Part shown: positions 52,538 through 61,871 of the stretch, piece by piece
Layout of the letters: each line of letters starts with the position of its first letter
Position numbering within the stretch: position 1 is the first letter of the stretch
Assembly (NCBI GenBank): GCA_021604645.1
Contig: BQJJ01000010.1
Span: 1 to 64,000 of the forward strand
DNA from: Methyloligella sp.
GTDB taxonomy: Bacteria; Pseudomonadota; Alphaproteobacteria; Rhizobiales; HXMU1428-3
Length of the DNA stretch: 64,000 nt
Direction: 5' to 3'
Position numbers and translations under genes: made by a program
Notes under the pieces: model-generated
What the model saw: only the letters and a program-made list of their open reading frames with translations
Told to the model about the DNA's origin: nothing
Database searches by the model: none

Positions 52538-52583
52538 TACCATATATGTGGTAATCTAAAATAAGCGCGTATACCATGTGGTA
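52538..52583 (+). promoter_or_regulatory. Two TACCA/TGGTA palindromes before the response regulator gene
   Basis: TACCA-TATATG-TGGTA (52538-52553) and TACCA-TG-TGGTA (52572-52583) share the same 5-base arms with different spacers. They lie 35-80 bases before the preferred ATG at 52618, in promoter position, and could be sites for autoregulation. Confidence 0.45.
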
Positions 52584-52617
52584 TGTGACACTAAGGTATG
52601 ATTTGGGGAATATTAAA

Positions 52618-53295
52618 ATGAAACGCATTCTCATAATTGATGATCATCCGCTCTTCCGCGAAGCATTACATAATGCAATTAAAAGCATAATGCAGCGCGT
52701 CGAGATCCATGAAGCGGAAACAATTGATGATTCAGTTCAAATCCTAAAAAATATCGGTCGCTTCAAGCTAGCCCTCTTGGACTTATTTATGCCAGATACC
52801 AACGGCTTTGATGGACTGCTAACCTTGCGTAAGCAATTTCCTAAATTGCCAGTGATGATTGTCACCGGGCAAGAAGATAGCCGCTTGGTGAAAGAGGCTG
52901 TAAATTACGGCGCAAGTGGTTTTATAGCAAAAACCGCAAGTGGAGAAGAAATTGCTCATGCAATTTCAGAAGTGTTGGCTGGAAATATTTATATTCCTGA
53001 TGATTTCAGCAATGAAAGTCTTGATGAAAGTGATCAAGAGCGTGAAGACCTAGCTCGGCGCTTATTCTCATTAACACGCCAGCAACTGATAGTTTTAAGA
53101 ATGCTCCGTGAAGGTAAGCTAAACAAACAAATTGCTTATGAATTAGGAGTTGGTGAAACAACAGTCAAAGCGCACGTTTCTGAAATTTTGCGCAAAATGA
53201 ATGTCGTTAGCCGCACACAAGCCGTGATTGAAGCCAGTAAAATTGATTTTGACATGATCCTAAATCAAGCAACAAACAGCTCACCAGCTGATTAA
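52618..53295 (+). CDS. LuxR/NarL-type response regulator (ErbR/AgmR-like)
   Basis: A 225-residue regulator. The receiver domain has the acidic pair DD (8-9), phospho-acceptor Asp55 (LALLDLFMPD), Thr (IVTG) and Lys105. The C-terminal LuxR HTH is FSLTRQQLIVLRMLREGKLNKQIAYELG...TTVKAHVSEILRKMNV. The ATG at 52618 has GGGG upstream; an ATG at 52576 lies inside a palindrome and is unlikely. In pseudomonads and methylotrophs, regulators of this kind next to PQQ alcohol dehydrogenases (AgmR, ErbR) activate them. No kinase gene lies next to it; the soluble hybrid kinase at 6.7-8.2 kb is a candidate partner. Confidence 0.88.
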   Translation: MKRILIIDDHPLFREALHNAIKSIMQRVEIHEAETIDDSVQILKNIGRFKLALLDLFMPDTNGFDGLLTLRKQFPKLPVMIVTGQEDSRLVKEAVNYGASGFIAKTASGEEIAHAISEVLAGNIYIPDDFSNESLDESDQEREDLARRLFSLTRQQLIVLRMLREGKLNKQIAYELGVGETTVKAHVSEILRKMNVVSRTQAVIEASKIDFDMILNQATNSSPAD

Positions 53296-53322
53296 AATTC
53301 ATAGTAATCTTCTGAAGTTTTC

Positions 53323-53374
53323 AAACCTCTAACCAATGGCAATCACATGCCATAAAACGGTTAGAGGTTTTTTT
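53323..53374 (+). terminator. Terminator of the response regulator gene
   Basis: AAACCTCTAACC (53323-53334) and GGTTAGAGGTTT (53359-53370) form a perfect 12-bp stem followed by TTTT. Confidence 0.9.
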
Positions 53375-53526
53375 ATATTGCGCCCGCACAAATTTCAAAG
53401 TCAGAGGTGAGCATTTAGTTAATGCGTTCCGCCAAAAAGAAAATCCATCAAAAGAAGAATGCACCTAGTGATCACATGGGATTAAATTCAATATCTAACA
53501 GTGATAAGTTCTTTGAGAGCTAATCA

Positions 53527-54480
53527 TTATTTCTTCTCAAGATTCAATTTTAGAATTTCTTTTGCAAAACTGATGTATTTCATTCCAACTGTCGTTGTTG
53601 TTGAAAAAAAAAGGTGAAAAATAGGAAATAAAACCAACCAATAAATAAGTATTGGCTTTAGCATGTAAAAACCAGGATCAATGTTTTTAGGTTCGATTTG
53701 ATAAAACTCAAAACTAACAATAATGAAAAACGGAAATAAACTTGAATAGATGAGAGGGCCAATAAAGTAAGGAATAAGGAAAATTAATCCATAGTTCCCA
53801 GCAGCTACATTGTATTTTAAAAACTCAGAAATTTTCGGGTGCCAATAGGTAAGAATGCTGAGTTGCGTGGCAAAGTCATAAGGCCAGTTATAAAACATCC
53901 ACCAAGCAGTAAGCACGGCAAGCAACCAGGCAACAATATCTCCAAGCAGCGGATTGAAGCCTGCAGTAAAGTTAATTGCTCCAACCACAATAATCAACAC
54001 GGTGGAATACAGAAATAATTTAAGCAAAACCTTGCTGAATTTCCGACTTTTTATTCCTAAAACAGCTTCTCTTTCATGAAAATTTTCATCATAAAAAAAA
54101 GCATAAAAATCTTGAACTGACAGTTTTTGATCAGGTGCTTTAGGGACAAAAATTCGATCTAACAAAATAGCAAAAATGATTGCTAGGAGTGCCATCACAC
54201 AGTAAAAAATTCGCCCTTCATTTGCGGAATGTTGAAGTGAAAAAATGGCAGGCCAGATGCAAGTAAGTGCGAAAATGGTCATACACCAACGACGAAACAA
54301 ATTAAAAAATTTAAACCGTGCGGTGTTCCAAGGTTGGCGCGTTTCAAAATCATCCAAAAATGCCTGATCAATTTTCGGTAAACCCGCCCTTTTTAAAAAT
54401 TCATCTGAGATCAAAAAATCGTTTTGAAACTTTATTTTCGAATTATTCTGTAGATCGTTGTTAATAAGTTTTGTCTTCAA
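53527..54480 (-). CDS. Polytopic membrane protein of unknown function
   Basis: A 317-residue protein with a hydrophilic N-terminus of about 65 residues and then roughly seven hydrophobic segments (for example WCMTIFALTCIWPAIFSL, IFYCVMALLAIIFAILL, VLIIVVGAINFTAGFNPLLG, YGLIFLIPYFIGPLIYSSLFPFFIIV, PILIYWLVLFPIFHLFF). No family is recognised. It is low in G+C even for this window. It has no obvious operon partner, as the next minus-strand gene begins about 100 bases away, upstream. Confidence 0.6.
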   Translation of the reverse strand: MKTKLINNDLQNNSKIKFQNDFLISDEFLKRAGLPKIDQAFLDDFETRQPWNTARFKFFNLFRRWCMTIFALTCIWPAIFSLQHSANEGRIFYCVMALLAIIFAILLDRIFVPKAPDQKLSVQDFYAFFYDENFHEREAVLGIKSRKFSKVLLKLFLYSTVLIIVVGAINFTAGFNPLLGDIVAWLLAVLTAWWMFYNWPYDFATQLSILTYWHPKISEFLKYNVAAGNYGLIFLIPYFIGPLIYSSLFPFFIIVSFEFYQIEPKNIDPGFYMLKPILIYWLVLFPIFHLFFSTTTTVGMKYISFAKEILKLNLEKK

Positions 54481-54575
54481 ATTTTAATCAACTTGATAGA
54501 GCATGCAAATTTTAAAACTTAATAAGAGGTCGTCATTTATATTTTTTAAAAAGCATAGCTGCGATTAAGGAAAAC

Positions 54576-55832
54576 TTACTCAAGCGGATGAACGCTAAGG
54601 CTTGTTATTTTGTTCTGATGTTTTCTAAGAACATGAAACCGATAGCCATGGAATGTAAACGCCTGTCCTGGTTCTGGAATTGTCTGTGCCTCATGAATAA
54701 CAAGGCCAGCAATTGTTGTAGCTTCATCATCAGGAAGCGACCAATCCATGTGCCGGTTAAGGTCACGAATAGGAACTGACCCTTCAACATTTACCGAACC
54801 ATCAGATTGCGGGTGAACACCGCTCACTTCCAAATCATGTTCGTCAGCGATCTCCCCTACAATTTCTTCCAAGATGTCTTCTAAGGTAACCAGCCCCATC
54901 ACTTCACCATATTCATCAACAACCAATGCAAAGTGAGCCTTGCGCCGCAGGAAGGCATTGAGTTGGTCTTGCAAGCGAGTGCTTTCTGGGACGAACCAGG
55001 GTTTTGAAGCAAATTGTTGAATATCTAGTTTAGAGATATCAAAATCAAGAGTAGATAGTTCACGAAGTAAATCTTTCGCATGAACTACGCCTACAATATT
55101 ATCACTGTCATCCTGCCAAAGAGGAAGTCGGGTAAAAGGACTAGTGAGAATTTGGTCAACGATTTCTTCTGCAGAGTCATCAGCATTTAATGAAACTATT
55201 TTTGTGCGATGGACCATAACATCAGAAACATCCAGTTCCTTCAGATCGAGAACACCACCAAGCATATCTTTGTCATTTTTAACAACTCCACCTTCTTTAT
55301 GATGGAGTTGAATGGCGCCTCGCAGTTCATCATGAGCTGAGATTAAGTTAGCTTTCTCTGCTAAATCACTACCAAACAAATGAAAGATTTTAATGATGAC
55401 CCAGTCTATAGCTCTGGTGAACGGCGTTAAGGTGACAACAATTGGACGTAAGACAGGTGCAAATATTAGTGCTGTTTCATCAGGCTTCGTAATCGCATAA
55501 GTTTTTGGTAAAACTTCAGCAAAAATAACAACAAGAATGGTCATCGCAATGGTCGCATATGCAACACCAGCTGAACCAAATTCAGAAAGGAAGAGACTTG
55601 TGGCAAGAGATGAGGCAAGGATATTGACCAGATTATTGCCAATAAGAATAGAGCTGATTAACTTTTTGCGATTAGATAAAAGCTTATTCACCAACTTAGC
55701 TTTATGGTCACCATCGGTCTCTAACGCTAGAATGCGGGCCTTTGAAGCTGCCGTGAGGGCAGTCTCAGAACTCGAGAAAAACGCTGAAATGAGCAGCAAT
55801 AACAAAATACAAAGTATAAGTAGCCAAATCAT
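54576..55832 (-). CDS. CNNM/CorC (HlyC/CorC) family transporter-associated protein
   Basis: A 418-residue membrane protein: DUF21/CNNM membrane domain with a small-residue-rich first helix (LLISAFFSSSETALTAASKARI), helices to about residue 150, a CBS pair (DVMVHRTKIVSL, FTRLPLWQDDSDNIVGVVHAKDLL, HFALVVDEYGEVMGLVTLEDILEEIVGEI), and a C-terminal CorC_HlyC domain. Members are linked to Mg2+ or Co2+ transport. It directly follows aroB with no gap, in the order usual for Hyphomicrobiales. Confidence 0.9.
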   Translation of the reverse strand: MIWLLILCILLLLLISAFFSSSETALTAASKARILALETDGDHKAKLVNKLLSNRKKLISSILIGNNLVNILASSLATSLFLSEFGSAGVAYATIAMTILVVIFAEVLPKTYAITKPDETALIFAPVLRPIVVTLTPFTRAIDWVIIKIFHLFGSDLAEKANLISAHDELRGAIQLHHKEGGVVKNDKDMLGGVLDLKELDVSDVMVHRTKIVSLNADDSAEEIVDQILTSPFTRLPLWQDDSDNIVGVVHAKDLLRELSTLDFDISKLDIQQFASKPWFVPESTRLQDQLNAFLRRKAHFALVVDEYGEVMGLVTLEDILEEIVGEIADEHDLEVSGVHPQSDGSVNVEGSVPIRDLNRHMDWSLPDDEATTIAGLVIHEAQTIPEPGQAFTFHGYRFHVLRKHQNKITSLSVHPLE

Positions 55833-57017
55833 CTAAAGGTGTCCTGACAGTTGTAAATTCAAAAATTCGCGCAATTGATCTTCAGTGACTTTACGATAGA
55901 CCAATGCATCGCCAATTGCGTTAGCAAGAATAAAAACAAGAGTTCCCCGTTCAACCTTCTTATCCTGGCGCATTTTATCAACCAGCGCGTCGACCGTGAA
56001 CTCTTGATAGTTCGGGATATCTTGTATGCGTGTGGGCAATCCGGCGGCTATAAAGTGCGCTTCAACTTGCTGAGATAAGCCTTTTTCACAAAGACCAAGT
56101 TGTTCAGAAAATTGAAATGCAAGGACCATCCCAATGGCGATCGCTTCACCATGTAATAATCTGTCACCATAGCCACAAAGTGCTTCAAACCCATGACCAA
56201 AAGTATGGCCAAGATTTAGAAGAGCACGTACTCCATGCTCCTTTTCATCCGCACTAACAACATGCGCCTTCATCGAGCAAGATGTTTGGATGGCATGCAC
56301 CAAAGCATCTGTCTCTAAATTATAAACCCGTTCGCGATTATCAGAGAGCCATTGAAAAAACTGAGCGTCTTTAATCAAGCCATATTTTACAACTTCAGCA
56401 TATCCAGCTTTAAACTGCCTCGGATCAAGCGTTTTCAATACATCTAGGTCACACAAAACCAGCAATGGTTGGTGAAAGGCCCCAATGAGATTTTTCCCAT
56501 ATGAGCTATTAATCCCTGTTTTGCCGCCAACAGAACTGTCAACTTGAGCCAAAAGGCTGGTTGGGATTTGTACAAAATCAACCCCGCGCCGTAAAACACT
56601 CGCAGCAAATCCGGCTAAGTCACCAATGACACCACCACCAAATGCAATCACTAAGTCACCGCGTTCAATTTCATGGGAAAGCAATTCATCTAATAAAAAG
56701 CTAAGTTTATCAATAGATTTAGTAGCCTCACCAGCTGGAAGTATGACAGTTTTATAATCTATCCCAGCAGAGTGAAGCGAAGCCTCTAAACTTTCCAAAT
56801 GAAATGAAGCCACAGTTTCATCTGTAACAATCGAACATTTAGCTTTAGGCCGCAGAGCCGAAATTTTGGTTCCAGCTTGTTCTAAAAGTCCAGAGCCAAT
56901 TAAAATATCGTAAGAGCGTTCACCAAGACCAACATTAATGAGAGTGTTAGAAGATGAACTACTGTCGTCGATAGGCTGTGGGGATGTCTCTGTAGGGTTA
57001 GAGATATGCGAGCTCAT
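55833..57017 (-). CDS. aroB: 3-dehydroquinate synthase
   Basis: Second enzyme of the shikimate pathway: cyclises DAHP using NAD+ and a divalent metal. It is 394 residues with the NAD and substrate motifs AFGGGVIGDLAGFAAS, TSLLAQVDSSVGGKTGIN, AGYAEVVKYGLI and metal-ligand region LNLGHTFGHGFEALCGYG. The first 24 residues form a Ser-rich extension. It stands 26 bases after aroK, an operon with aroK and the CNNM gene. Confidence 0.95.
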   Translation of the reverse strand: MSSHISNPTETSPQPIDDSSSSSNTLINVGLGERSYDILIGSGLLEQAGTKISALRPKAKCSIVTDETVASFHLESLEASLHSAGIDYKTVILPAGEATKSIDKLSFLLDELLSHEIERGDLVIAFGGGVIGDLAGFAASVLRRGVDFVQIPTSLLAQVDSSVGGKTGINSSYGKNLIGAFHQPLLVLCDLDVLKTLDPRQFKAGYAEVVKYGLIKDAQFFQWLSDNRERVYNLETDALVHAIQTSCSMKAHVVSADEKEHGVRALLNLGHTFGHGFEALCGYGDRLLHGEAIAIGMVLAFQFSEQLGLCEKGLSQQVEAHFIAAGLPTRIQDIPNYQEFTVDALVDKMRQDKKVERGTLVFILANAIGDALVYRKVTEDQLREFLNLQLSGHL

Positions 57018-57043
57018 AAAAGAATGAACCTTTCATAACTTGA

Positions 57044-57613
57044 TTAGTGTTGTGATTGATTTGCAATCGCTTTAAGAATTTCCTGCACGATGACTTCATG
57101 AGCAACATCGCGGCTTTCAACTGTAATGTCTGATTGTGAATAAATTGGGTAGCGTTCATCAATCAATTTTTGCATGACCGCTGTTGGGTTTGATGTTTGT
57201 AATAACGGCCGGTGATCACGCCGACCAACCCGCTCCATAAGAACATCAAGTTCAGCACGAAGCCAAACCGAAACCCCATGAGTTTTGATATTGTTTCGTG
57301 TTACAGAGCTCATAAACGCCCCGCCACCTGTTGCTAAAATAAGAGGGCCATCAATTAAGAGGCGCTCAATTATTTTCTCTTCCCGGTCACGAAAATAAGC
57401 TTCTCCATGGGTCGCAAATATATCTGAAATAGATTGCCCTGCAGCTGTTTCAATCTCGGTGTCAGCATCAAGAAACTTCATTTGTAACCGAGAGGCAATG
57501 CGCCGCCCGATCGCGGATTTCCCAGCCCCCATCAAACCAACGAGAACAAGTGACTTTTCAGACAATATCGCTTTGACTTTTTGATCGAGTTTTTTAGTTT
57601 GAATTTGCTGCAT
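57044..57613 (-). CDS. aroK: Shikimate kinase
   Basis: Phosphorylates shikimate at O3 with ATP. It is 189 residues with P-loop GLMGAGKSAIG, shikimate-binding DADTEIE, the RDREEKII loop and ATGGGAF, plus the lid RVGRRDHRPLL. First gene of the aroK-aroB-CNNM unit. The divergent unit at 57877 begins about 260 bases away. Confidence 0.95.
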   Translation of the reverse strand: MQQIQTKKLDQKVKAILSEKSLVLVGLMGAGKSAIGRRIASRLQMKFLDADTEIETAAGQSISDIFATHGEAYFRDREEKIIERLLIDGPLILATGGGAFMSSVTRNNIKTHGVSVWLRAELDVLMERVGRRDHRPLLQTSNPTAVMQKLIDERYPIYSQSDITVESRDVAHEVIVQEILKAIANQSQH

Positions 57614-57876
57614 AATGAAGTGTTTTCGTAAATTTAAATTTCAACCATTGCCAAAATAAAGAGCTGTTTAACAGCGTTGCTTGTTTTTTAAGCTCTATTG
57701 TTACCAAGCATGATGTCATGATACAATCAAGTGAGCGTATTTAGTTTAAATTCTTTTCGTTTATGACTGACAATGTTTAAAAAACAGGTGATATTAATCT
57801 TTCATCACTGTTGTTGCCTTGTTAATCTTAAAGCAAAACGTAATATAAGCTGAAACTTTATATTTTTGGGGGCCTT

Positions 57877-58023
57877 ATGCCAAGCCTGGTAGCGTTTTTG
57901 ACAAGAATAAGCATTATTTTATCGGTTACATTTGTCACCCTTTATGTTTTGGCAACAGTCTTCGAACCAGCGTCACGTGAATATAGCCACGAGGTTCTCG
58001 GACTAAAAATTGCGGATGAATAG
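57877..58023 (+). CDS. Small single-helix membrane protein (48 residues)
   Basis: ATG at 57877 to the stop TAG at 58021-58023, with the G-rich run GGGGG just upstream. The product has one membrane helix (FLTRISIILSVTFVTLYVLATVF) and then a short polar tail (EPASREYSHEV). A small one-helix protein with FEP-like residues after the helix is, as I recall, a common neighbour of aroK and xerD in Hyphomicrobiales. Function unknown. Confidence 0.6.
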   Translation: MPSLVAFLTRISIILSVTFVTLYVLATVFEPASREYSHEVLGLKIADE

Positions 58024-58092
58024 CTTTCGCTATTGTTCAGCCGCCAGCTATAATTTCTTTCGCAGAATAAAACAAAATTAAAGGGAGTATCT

Positions 58093-59091
58093 ATGCTCTC
58101 AAATTCAAAAAAATCGATTTCATCAACGAAATTAATAAGTGAGTTTCTAGCAATGCTAAGCGCTGAACGCGGTGCTAGTCAAAATACACTGGAAAGCTAC
58201 GAACGTGATCTAAGTCGGTTTAATGGTTTTATAGAGCAGAACATAGAAACAAAATCTACACCCCCTAACATTCAACACGTCACAACTTCAGATATTAAAG
58301 CATATCTAACAAATCTAAAAGCAAATGGTTTGGCCAGCTCATCGCGAGCACGTCAATTATCTTCATTGCGCCAGTTTTATCGTTTCTTATTATCAGAACG
58401 GTTAATTCAGGATGATCCTGCTGCCCATATCGACACACCTAAACAAAAACGCCCTCTACCCAAATTAATGAGTGCCAAGGATGTGGAAACCTTATTAGCG
58501 ACCGCAAAAACTGAGTGCGAAAACAAAACGGGCCACGCTAAACACCAGGCAGTACGTCTAAATTGTTTATTAGAGCTCTTATATGCCACAGGGATGAGGG
58601 TTACAGAGTTAGTCAGCTTGCCATATTCCGTTTTAAATGGTGATGAGAGATTATTCACCATTAAAGGTAAGGGCGGTAGAGAAAGGCTGGTGCCTTTAAA
58701 TAGCTCTGCCAGAACGGCATTAATTGATTATTTAGGTAGTATAGAGGGTGAAAAACCCCAATCGTCGAAACGACAGCCTAAATGGCTTTTTCCCTCAAAC
58801 AGCAAAGAAGGTCATTTAACGAGACAAAGATTCGGCCAGGAATTAAAAGAATTGGCATCAAAAGCCGAGTTAAGAGCCGAAAAAATATCTCCCCACGTAC
58901 TCAGACACGCTTTTGCGAGCCATTTATTAGAACGAGGTGCAGATTTACGGGCTGTGCAACAATTATTAGGCCATGCAGATATCTCAACTACCGAAATTTA
59001 TACCCATGTGCTTGAAGAACGGCTGAAGAAATTGGTCGAACAACATCATCCATTGGCAAACTACGAAAAAACCTTTAAAAAGCAAAATTAA
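58093..59091 (+). CDS. xerD: Site-specific tyrosine recombinase
   Basis: A 332-residue recombinase of the XerC/XerD family, which resolves chromosome dimers at dif with its partner. An N-terminal SAM-like DNA-binding domain (SAERGASQNTLESYERDLSRF, SSSRARQLSSLRQFYRFL) is followed by the catalytic domain: Arg in ATGMRVTELVSL, Lys in KGKGGRERLVP, His-x-x-Arg in SPHVLRHAFASHLLERGADLR, His in LLGHADISTTEIYTHV with the nucleophile Tyr. XerD is favoured over XerC from the aroK-accA context and from ISTTEIYTHV. No dif site was recognised. Confidence 0.9.
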   Translation: MLSNSKKSISSTKLISEFLAMLSAERGASQNTLESYERDLSRFNGFIEQNIETKSTPPNIQHVTTSDIKAYLTNLKANGLASSSRARQLSSLRQFYRFLLSERLIQDDPAAHIDTPKQKRPLPKLMSAKDVETLLATAKTECENKTGHAKHQAVRLNCLLELLYATGMRVTELVSLPYSVLNGDERLFTIKGKGGRERLVPLNSSARTALIDYLGSIEGEKPQSSKRQPKWLFPSNSKEGHLTRQRFGQELKELASKAELRAEKISPHVLRHAFASHLLERGADLRAVQQLLGHADISTTEIYTHVLEERLKKLVEQHHPLANYEKTFKKQN

Positions 59092-59308
59092 CCCATTAAA
59101 TATGCTAAGTGAAACATGCTTGACACATCTCTATGTGCAAGCAATTCTCTCAGCTGGGTTAGTCAGTGAATGAATAAAATATGACAAAGGTCATTTATTA
59201 AGTTATTTGATGAAAATCTTAAATCTAAGATCATCAAAAATACGGTTGAAATAGCCTCTCTGAGCTTTTAATTAAAGCCAATATTATGAGAGGTAAAAAG
59301 GGTTTTGA

Positions 59309-60283
59309 ATGCGCACATATTTGGATTTTGAAAAGAAGATAGCTGAGCTTGAAAGTAAAGTATCAGAATTAAAAAGCATCGCTGCTGATGATCAGAACGA
59401 AGAAGACGCAAGTTCGGTTTCCATTGATGATGAAATTCGCACATTAGAAGAAAAAGCAGGCAAAGCCTTAAGTGATACATATGATAGCTTAACGCCGTGG
59501 CAAAAATGTCAGGTTGCTCGCCATCCGGATCGACCTCATTGCATGGCCTATGTTGATGCAATGATTACAGATTTTGTACCCTTAGCAGGTGACCGTTATT
59601 ATTCTGATGATGACGCATTGGTTGGCGGTTTAGGCCGTTTCCGTGGGCGTTCAGTTGTTATATTAGGCCATGAAAAAGGCCATGATACAGAAAGCCGTAT
59701 TAAGCATAATTTCGGCATGGCACGCCCAGAAGGCTATAGAAAAGCTGTTCGTCTTATGGAATTGGCCGAGCGGTTTCAAATGCCAATTCTAACATTTGTA
59801 GATACGGCTGGTGCCTTCCCTGGTGTTGGCGCAGAAGAGCGCGGCCAAGCTGAAGCAATTGCGCGCTCAACAGATAAGTGTCTTTCCCTAACTGTTCCCA
59901 TTGTCACTCTCGTTATTGGTGAAGGTGGCTCGGGCGGTGCACTAGCCATCGCAACGGCCAACAAAGTGTTGATGCTAGAACATTCAATTTACACAGTTGC
60001 ATCTCCAGAAGCCGCTGCTTCAATTCTCTGGCATGATTCAACTAGAGCAAAAGATGCCGCCACAAATATGCGCATTACAGCTCAAGATTTGGACGAGCTT
60101 GGCGTTATTGATGGCATTATAAGCGAACCTATTGGCGGCGCACACAGAAATCCAGAAAAAATGATTGAAAGAGCCGCTAATGAGATGGAAAAACGTTTAG
60201 CAGCCTTAGAAGAGATGAAACCAGCAGAAATCCGTCATCAACGGCAACAAAAATTCTTGGATATCGGCAAATCTCTACAGTAA
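59309..60283 (+). CDS. accA: Acetyl-CoA carboxylase carboxyltransferase subunit alpha
   Basis: A 324-residue subunit that, with AccD, moves CO2 from carboxybiotin to acetyl-CoA in fatty-acid synthesis. It has an N-terminal helical ACCA region (YLDFEKKIAELESKVSELK, LTPWQKCQVARHPDRPH) and the crotonase-like core with FVDTAGAFPGVGAEERGQAEAIA and VIGEGGSGGALAIA. Length and order after xerD are as in other Hyphomicrobiales. A terminator follows. Confidence 0.96.
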   Translation: MRTYLDFEKKIAELESKVSELKSIAADDQNEEDASSVSIDDEIRTLEEKAGKALSDTYDSLTPWQKCQVARHPDRPHCMAYVDAMITDFVPLAGDRYYSDDDALVGGLGRFRGRSVVILGHEKGHDTESRIKHNFGMARPEGYRKAVRLMELAERFQMPILTFVDTAGAFPGVGAEERGQAEAIARSTDKCLSLTVPIVTLVIGEGGSGGALAIATANKVLMLEHSIYTVASPEAAASILWHDSTRAKDAATNMRITAQDLDELGVIDGIISEPIGGAHRNPEKMIERAANEMEKRLAALEEMKPAEIRHQRQQKFLDIGKSLQ

Positions 60284-60360
60284 ATTTCAAAACAAAGTCA
60301 ATTGTTTAGCTGGTTTTTCTAACTCAGTCTTGAAATTGCCTAAAAAATAAACTTTTCTAA

Positions 60361-60394
60361 AAGCCCTCAACTATTGCAGTTAGAGGGTTTTTCT
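60361..60394 (+). terminator. Terminator of accA
   Basis: CCCTC-AACT (from 60364) pairs with AGTTA-GAGGG (to 60387) with a one-base bulge and runs into TTTTTC, about 80 bases after the stop. The remaining gap to 60640 shows a possible promoter (TTGATT about 60601, TATTTT about 60625) and no gene. Confidence 0.75.
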
Positions 60395-60639
60395 TTGTGA
60401 AATATTGTTTTAGTTCAAAACATATTTCTATAATTAAGAACCTATAATGAGATAAATTCACTGTGATCAAAAGATGATTTCAATGCCGTTAAGGTTGAGA
60501 ATCTGTTTAACTGTATTGTTGATAGGGTAAAAGTTAGAAAAAAATCGCATTTTAAAGCATGAAATAACTCAACAATTTATTGTCTAGCTATTTGTTTGAG
60601 TTGATTATGAAAAGAATAATTCGCTATTTTTAGACTAAG

Positions 60640-61791
60640 GTGAGATCTCAGTTGGTCCAGGCCAGATTACCAAAAAAAAGTTCTACAGAACAAACTGATA
60701 GAACAAAAACATTTAAAGCAAATGACCACAGTAGAAATTCGGTGAAATCTGTTTTTAAACTGCTCTCAATTTGGGGCAGAACAAAAAACAAGAACACTAA
60801 GTTTAAGGTCAATAAGTTTGCTGACAGGTTAGCTGTGCTTAAAACGGTTATCTTATTATTGGGTGCAAGCGTCCTTCTAACCGCCTGTAGCCAAACTTTT
60901 GAACCAACTTCAAACGCTGCGCATAACCCAATATCGAAAGCAACTCAAGATTTATTGCTTAAAAAAGGCATGCGGGTCAGTGCTCCAATTTTCATTCGTA
61001 TTTATAAAAAAGAATCTGAATTGGAAATCTGGAAACAAAAAGATGATGGCTTATTCTATCCCTTCAAATCTTATCCGATTTGCAATTGGTCTGGAAAGTT
61101 AGGACCTAAATTAAAACAAGGTGATAAACAAGCTCCAGAAGGGTTTTACAGAGTCTCACGCGGACAAATGAATCCAAACAGTAAGTTTCATCTATCCTTT
61201 AATCTCGGATATCCCAATCAATATGACCGTTCATTAAATAGAACTGGTGCAAACCTCATGGTCCACGGCGATTGTAAATCAGCTGGTTGCTATGCAATGA
61301 CAGACGCTTTAGTTGAAGAGATTTATGCTCTTGCTAGAGAAGCTTTTGATGGGGGACAACAGCATTTTGATGTCCATGCTTACCCATTCCGCATGACAAC
61401 AAAAAATATGGAAAAGCATAAGCGTTCAAGATGGATTAAATTTTGGAGAGACTTAAAAGCAGGACATGATGAATTCGAGCAAACAAGAATTCCGCCTGTC
61501 ATCCGTGTTTGTGAGCGTCGCTATCATGCAAATCCTGCATTTGCGAATATCAATTTTCAAATCAACCCAGCCGGGCCATGTCCAGGAAAACCAGGCTTTA
61601 GACCAATGCGCCAAGCACCGAAGCTAACCATTGCAGGCCAGGACAAAAAGAGAGATCCTATCCAGGATGTTCTTAGAGACACAACTGATGACCCATCTCC
61701 AAGAGATAAAGGCTTTGATCAGTTGAGTTTACCGGATGATTTGTTTAGCGATGATTTGAGCGGAAGCAGCCTTAGAAATGGCGTTTATTAA
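60640..61791 (+). CDS. L,D-transpeptidase family lipoprotein (YafK-like)
   Basis: A 383-residue frame from GTG at 60640. The YkuD-type catalytic domain spans about residues 100-270, with GPKLKQGDKQAPEGFYRVSRGQMNP, FNLGYPNQYD and the active site MVHGDCKSAGCYAM, the second Cys being nucleophile. A lipobox LLTAC (Cys83) is preceded by a hydrophobic helix. An internal GTG at 60835 with AGG six bases upstream would begin a perfect lipoprotein signal, so the true start may be there. Such enzymes make or cut 3-3 peptidoglycan crosslinks or attach proteins to it. A paralogue follows. Confidence 0.85.
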   Translation: MRSQLVQARLPKKSSTEQTDRTKTFKANDHSRNSVKSVFKLLSIWGRTKNKNTKFKVNKFADRLAVLKTVILLLGASVLLTACSQTFEPTSNAAHNPISKATQDLLLKKGMRVSAPIFIRIYKKESELEIWKQKDDGLFYPFKSYPICNWSGKLGPKLKQGDKQAPEGFYRVSRGQMNPNSKFHLSFNLGYPNQYDRSLNRTGANLMVHGDCKSAGCYAMTDALVEEIYALAREAFDGGQQHFDVHAYPFRMTTKNMEKHKRSRWIKFWRDLKAGHDEFEQTRIPPVIRVCERRYHANPAFANINFQINPAGPCPGKPGFRPMRQAPKLTIAGQDKKRDPIQDVLRDTTDDPSPRDKGFDQLSLPDDLFSDDLSGSSLRNGVY

Positions 61792-61871
61792 AAATAGCAT
61801 TTTCTAATCTTGAATAAGAGCAAAAAACGATGCCACTCATTTTGCGCTATTTTTAAAGGGGAGATTTTTGA

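Noticed and set aside
52576-52617. Upstream ATG for the response regulator
   Set aside because: It lies within a palindrome, and the receiver domain starts right after the ATG at 52618, which has GGGG upstream.
58093-59091. Tyrosine recombinase as a phage or island integrase
   Set aside because: Length, motifs and the aroK-accA neighbourhood fit housekeeping XerD; no attachment repeats or mobile cargo are seen next to it.
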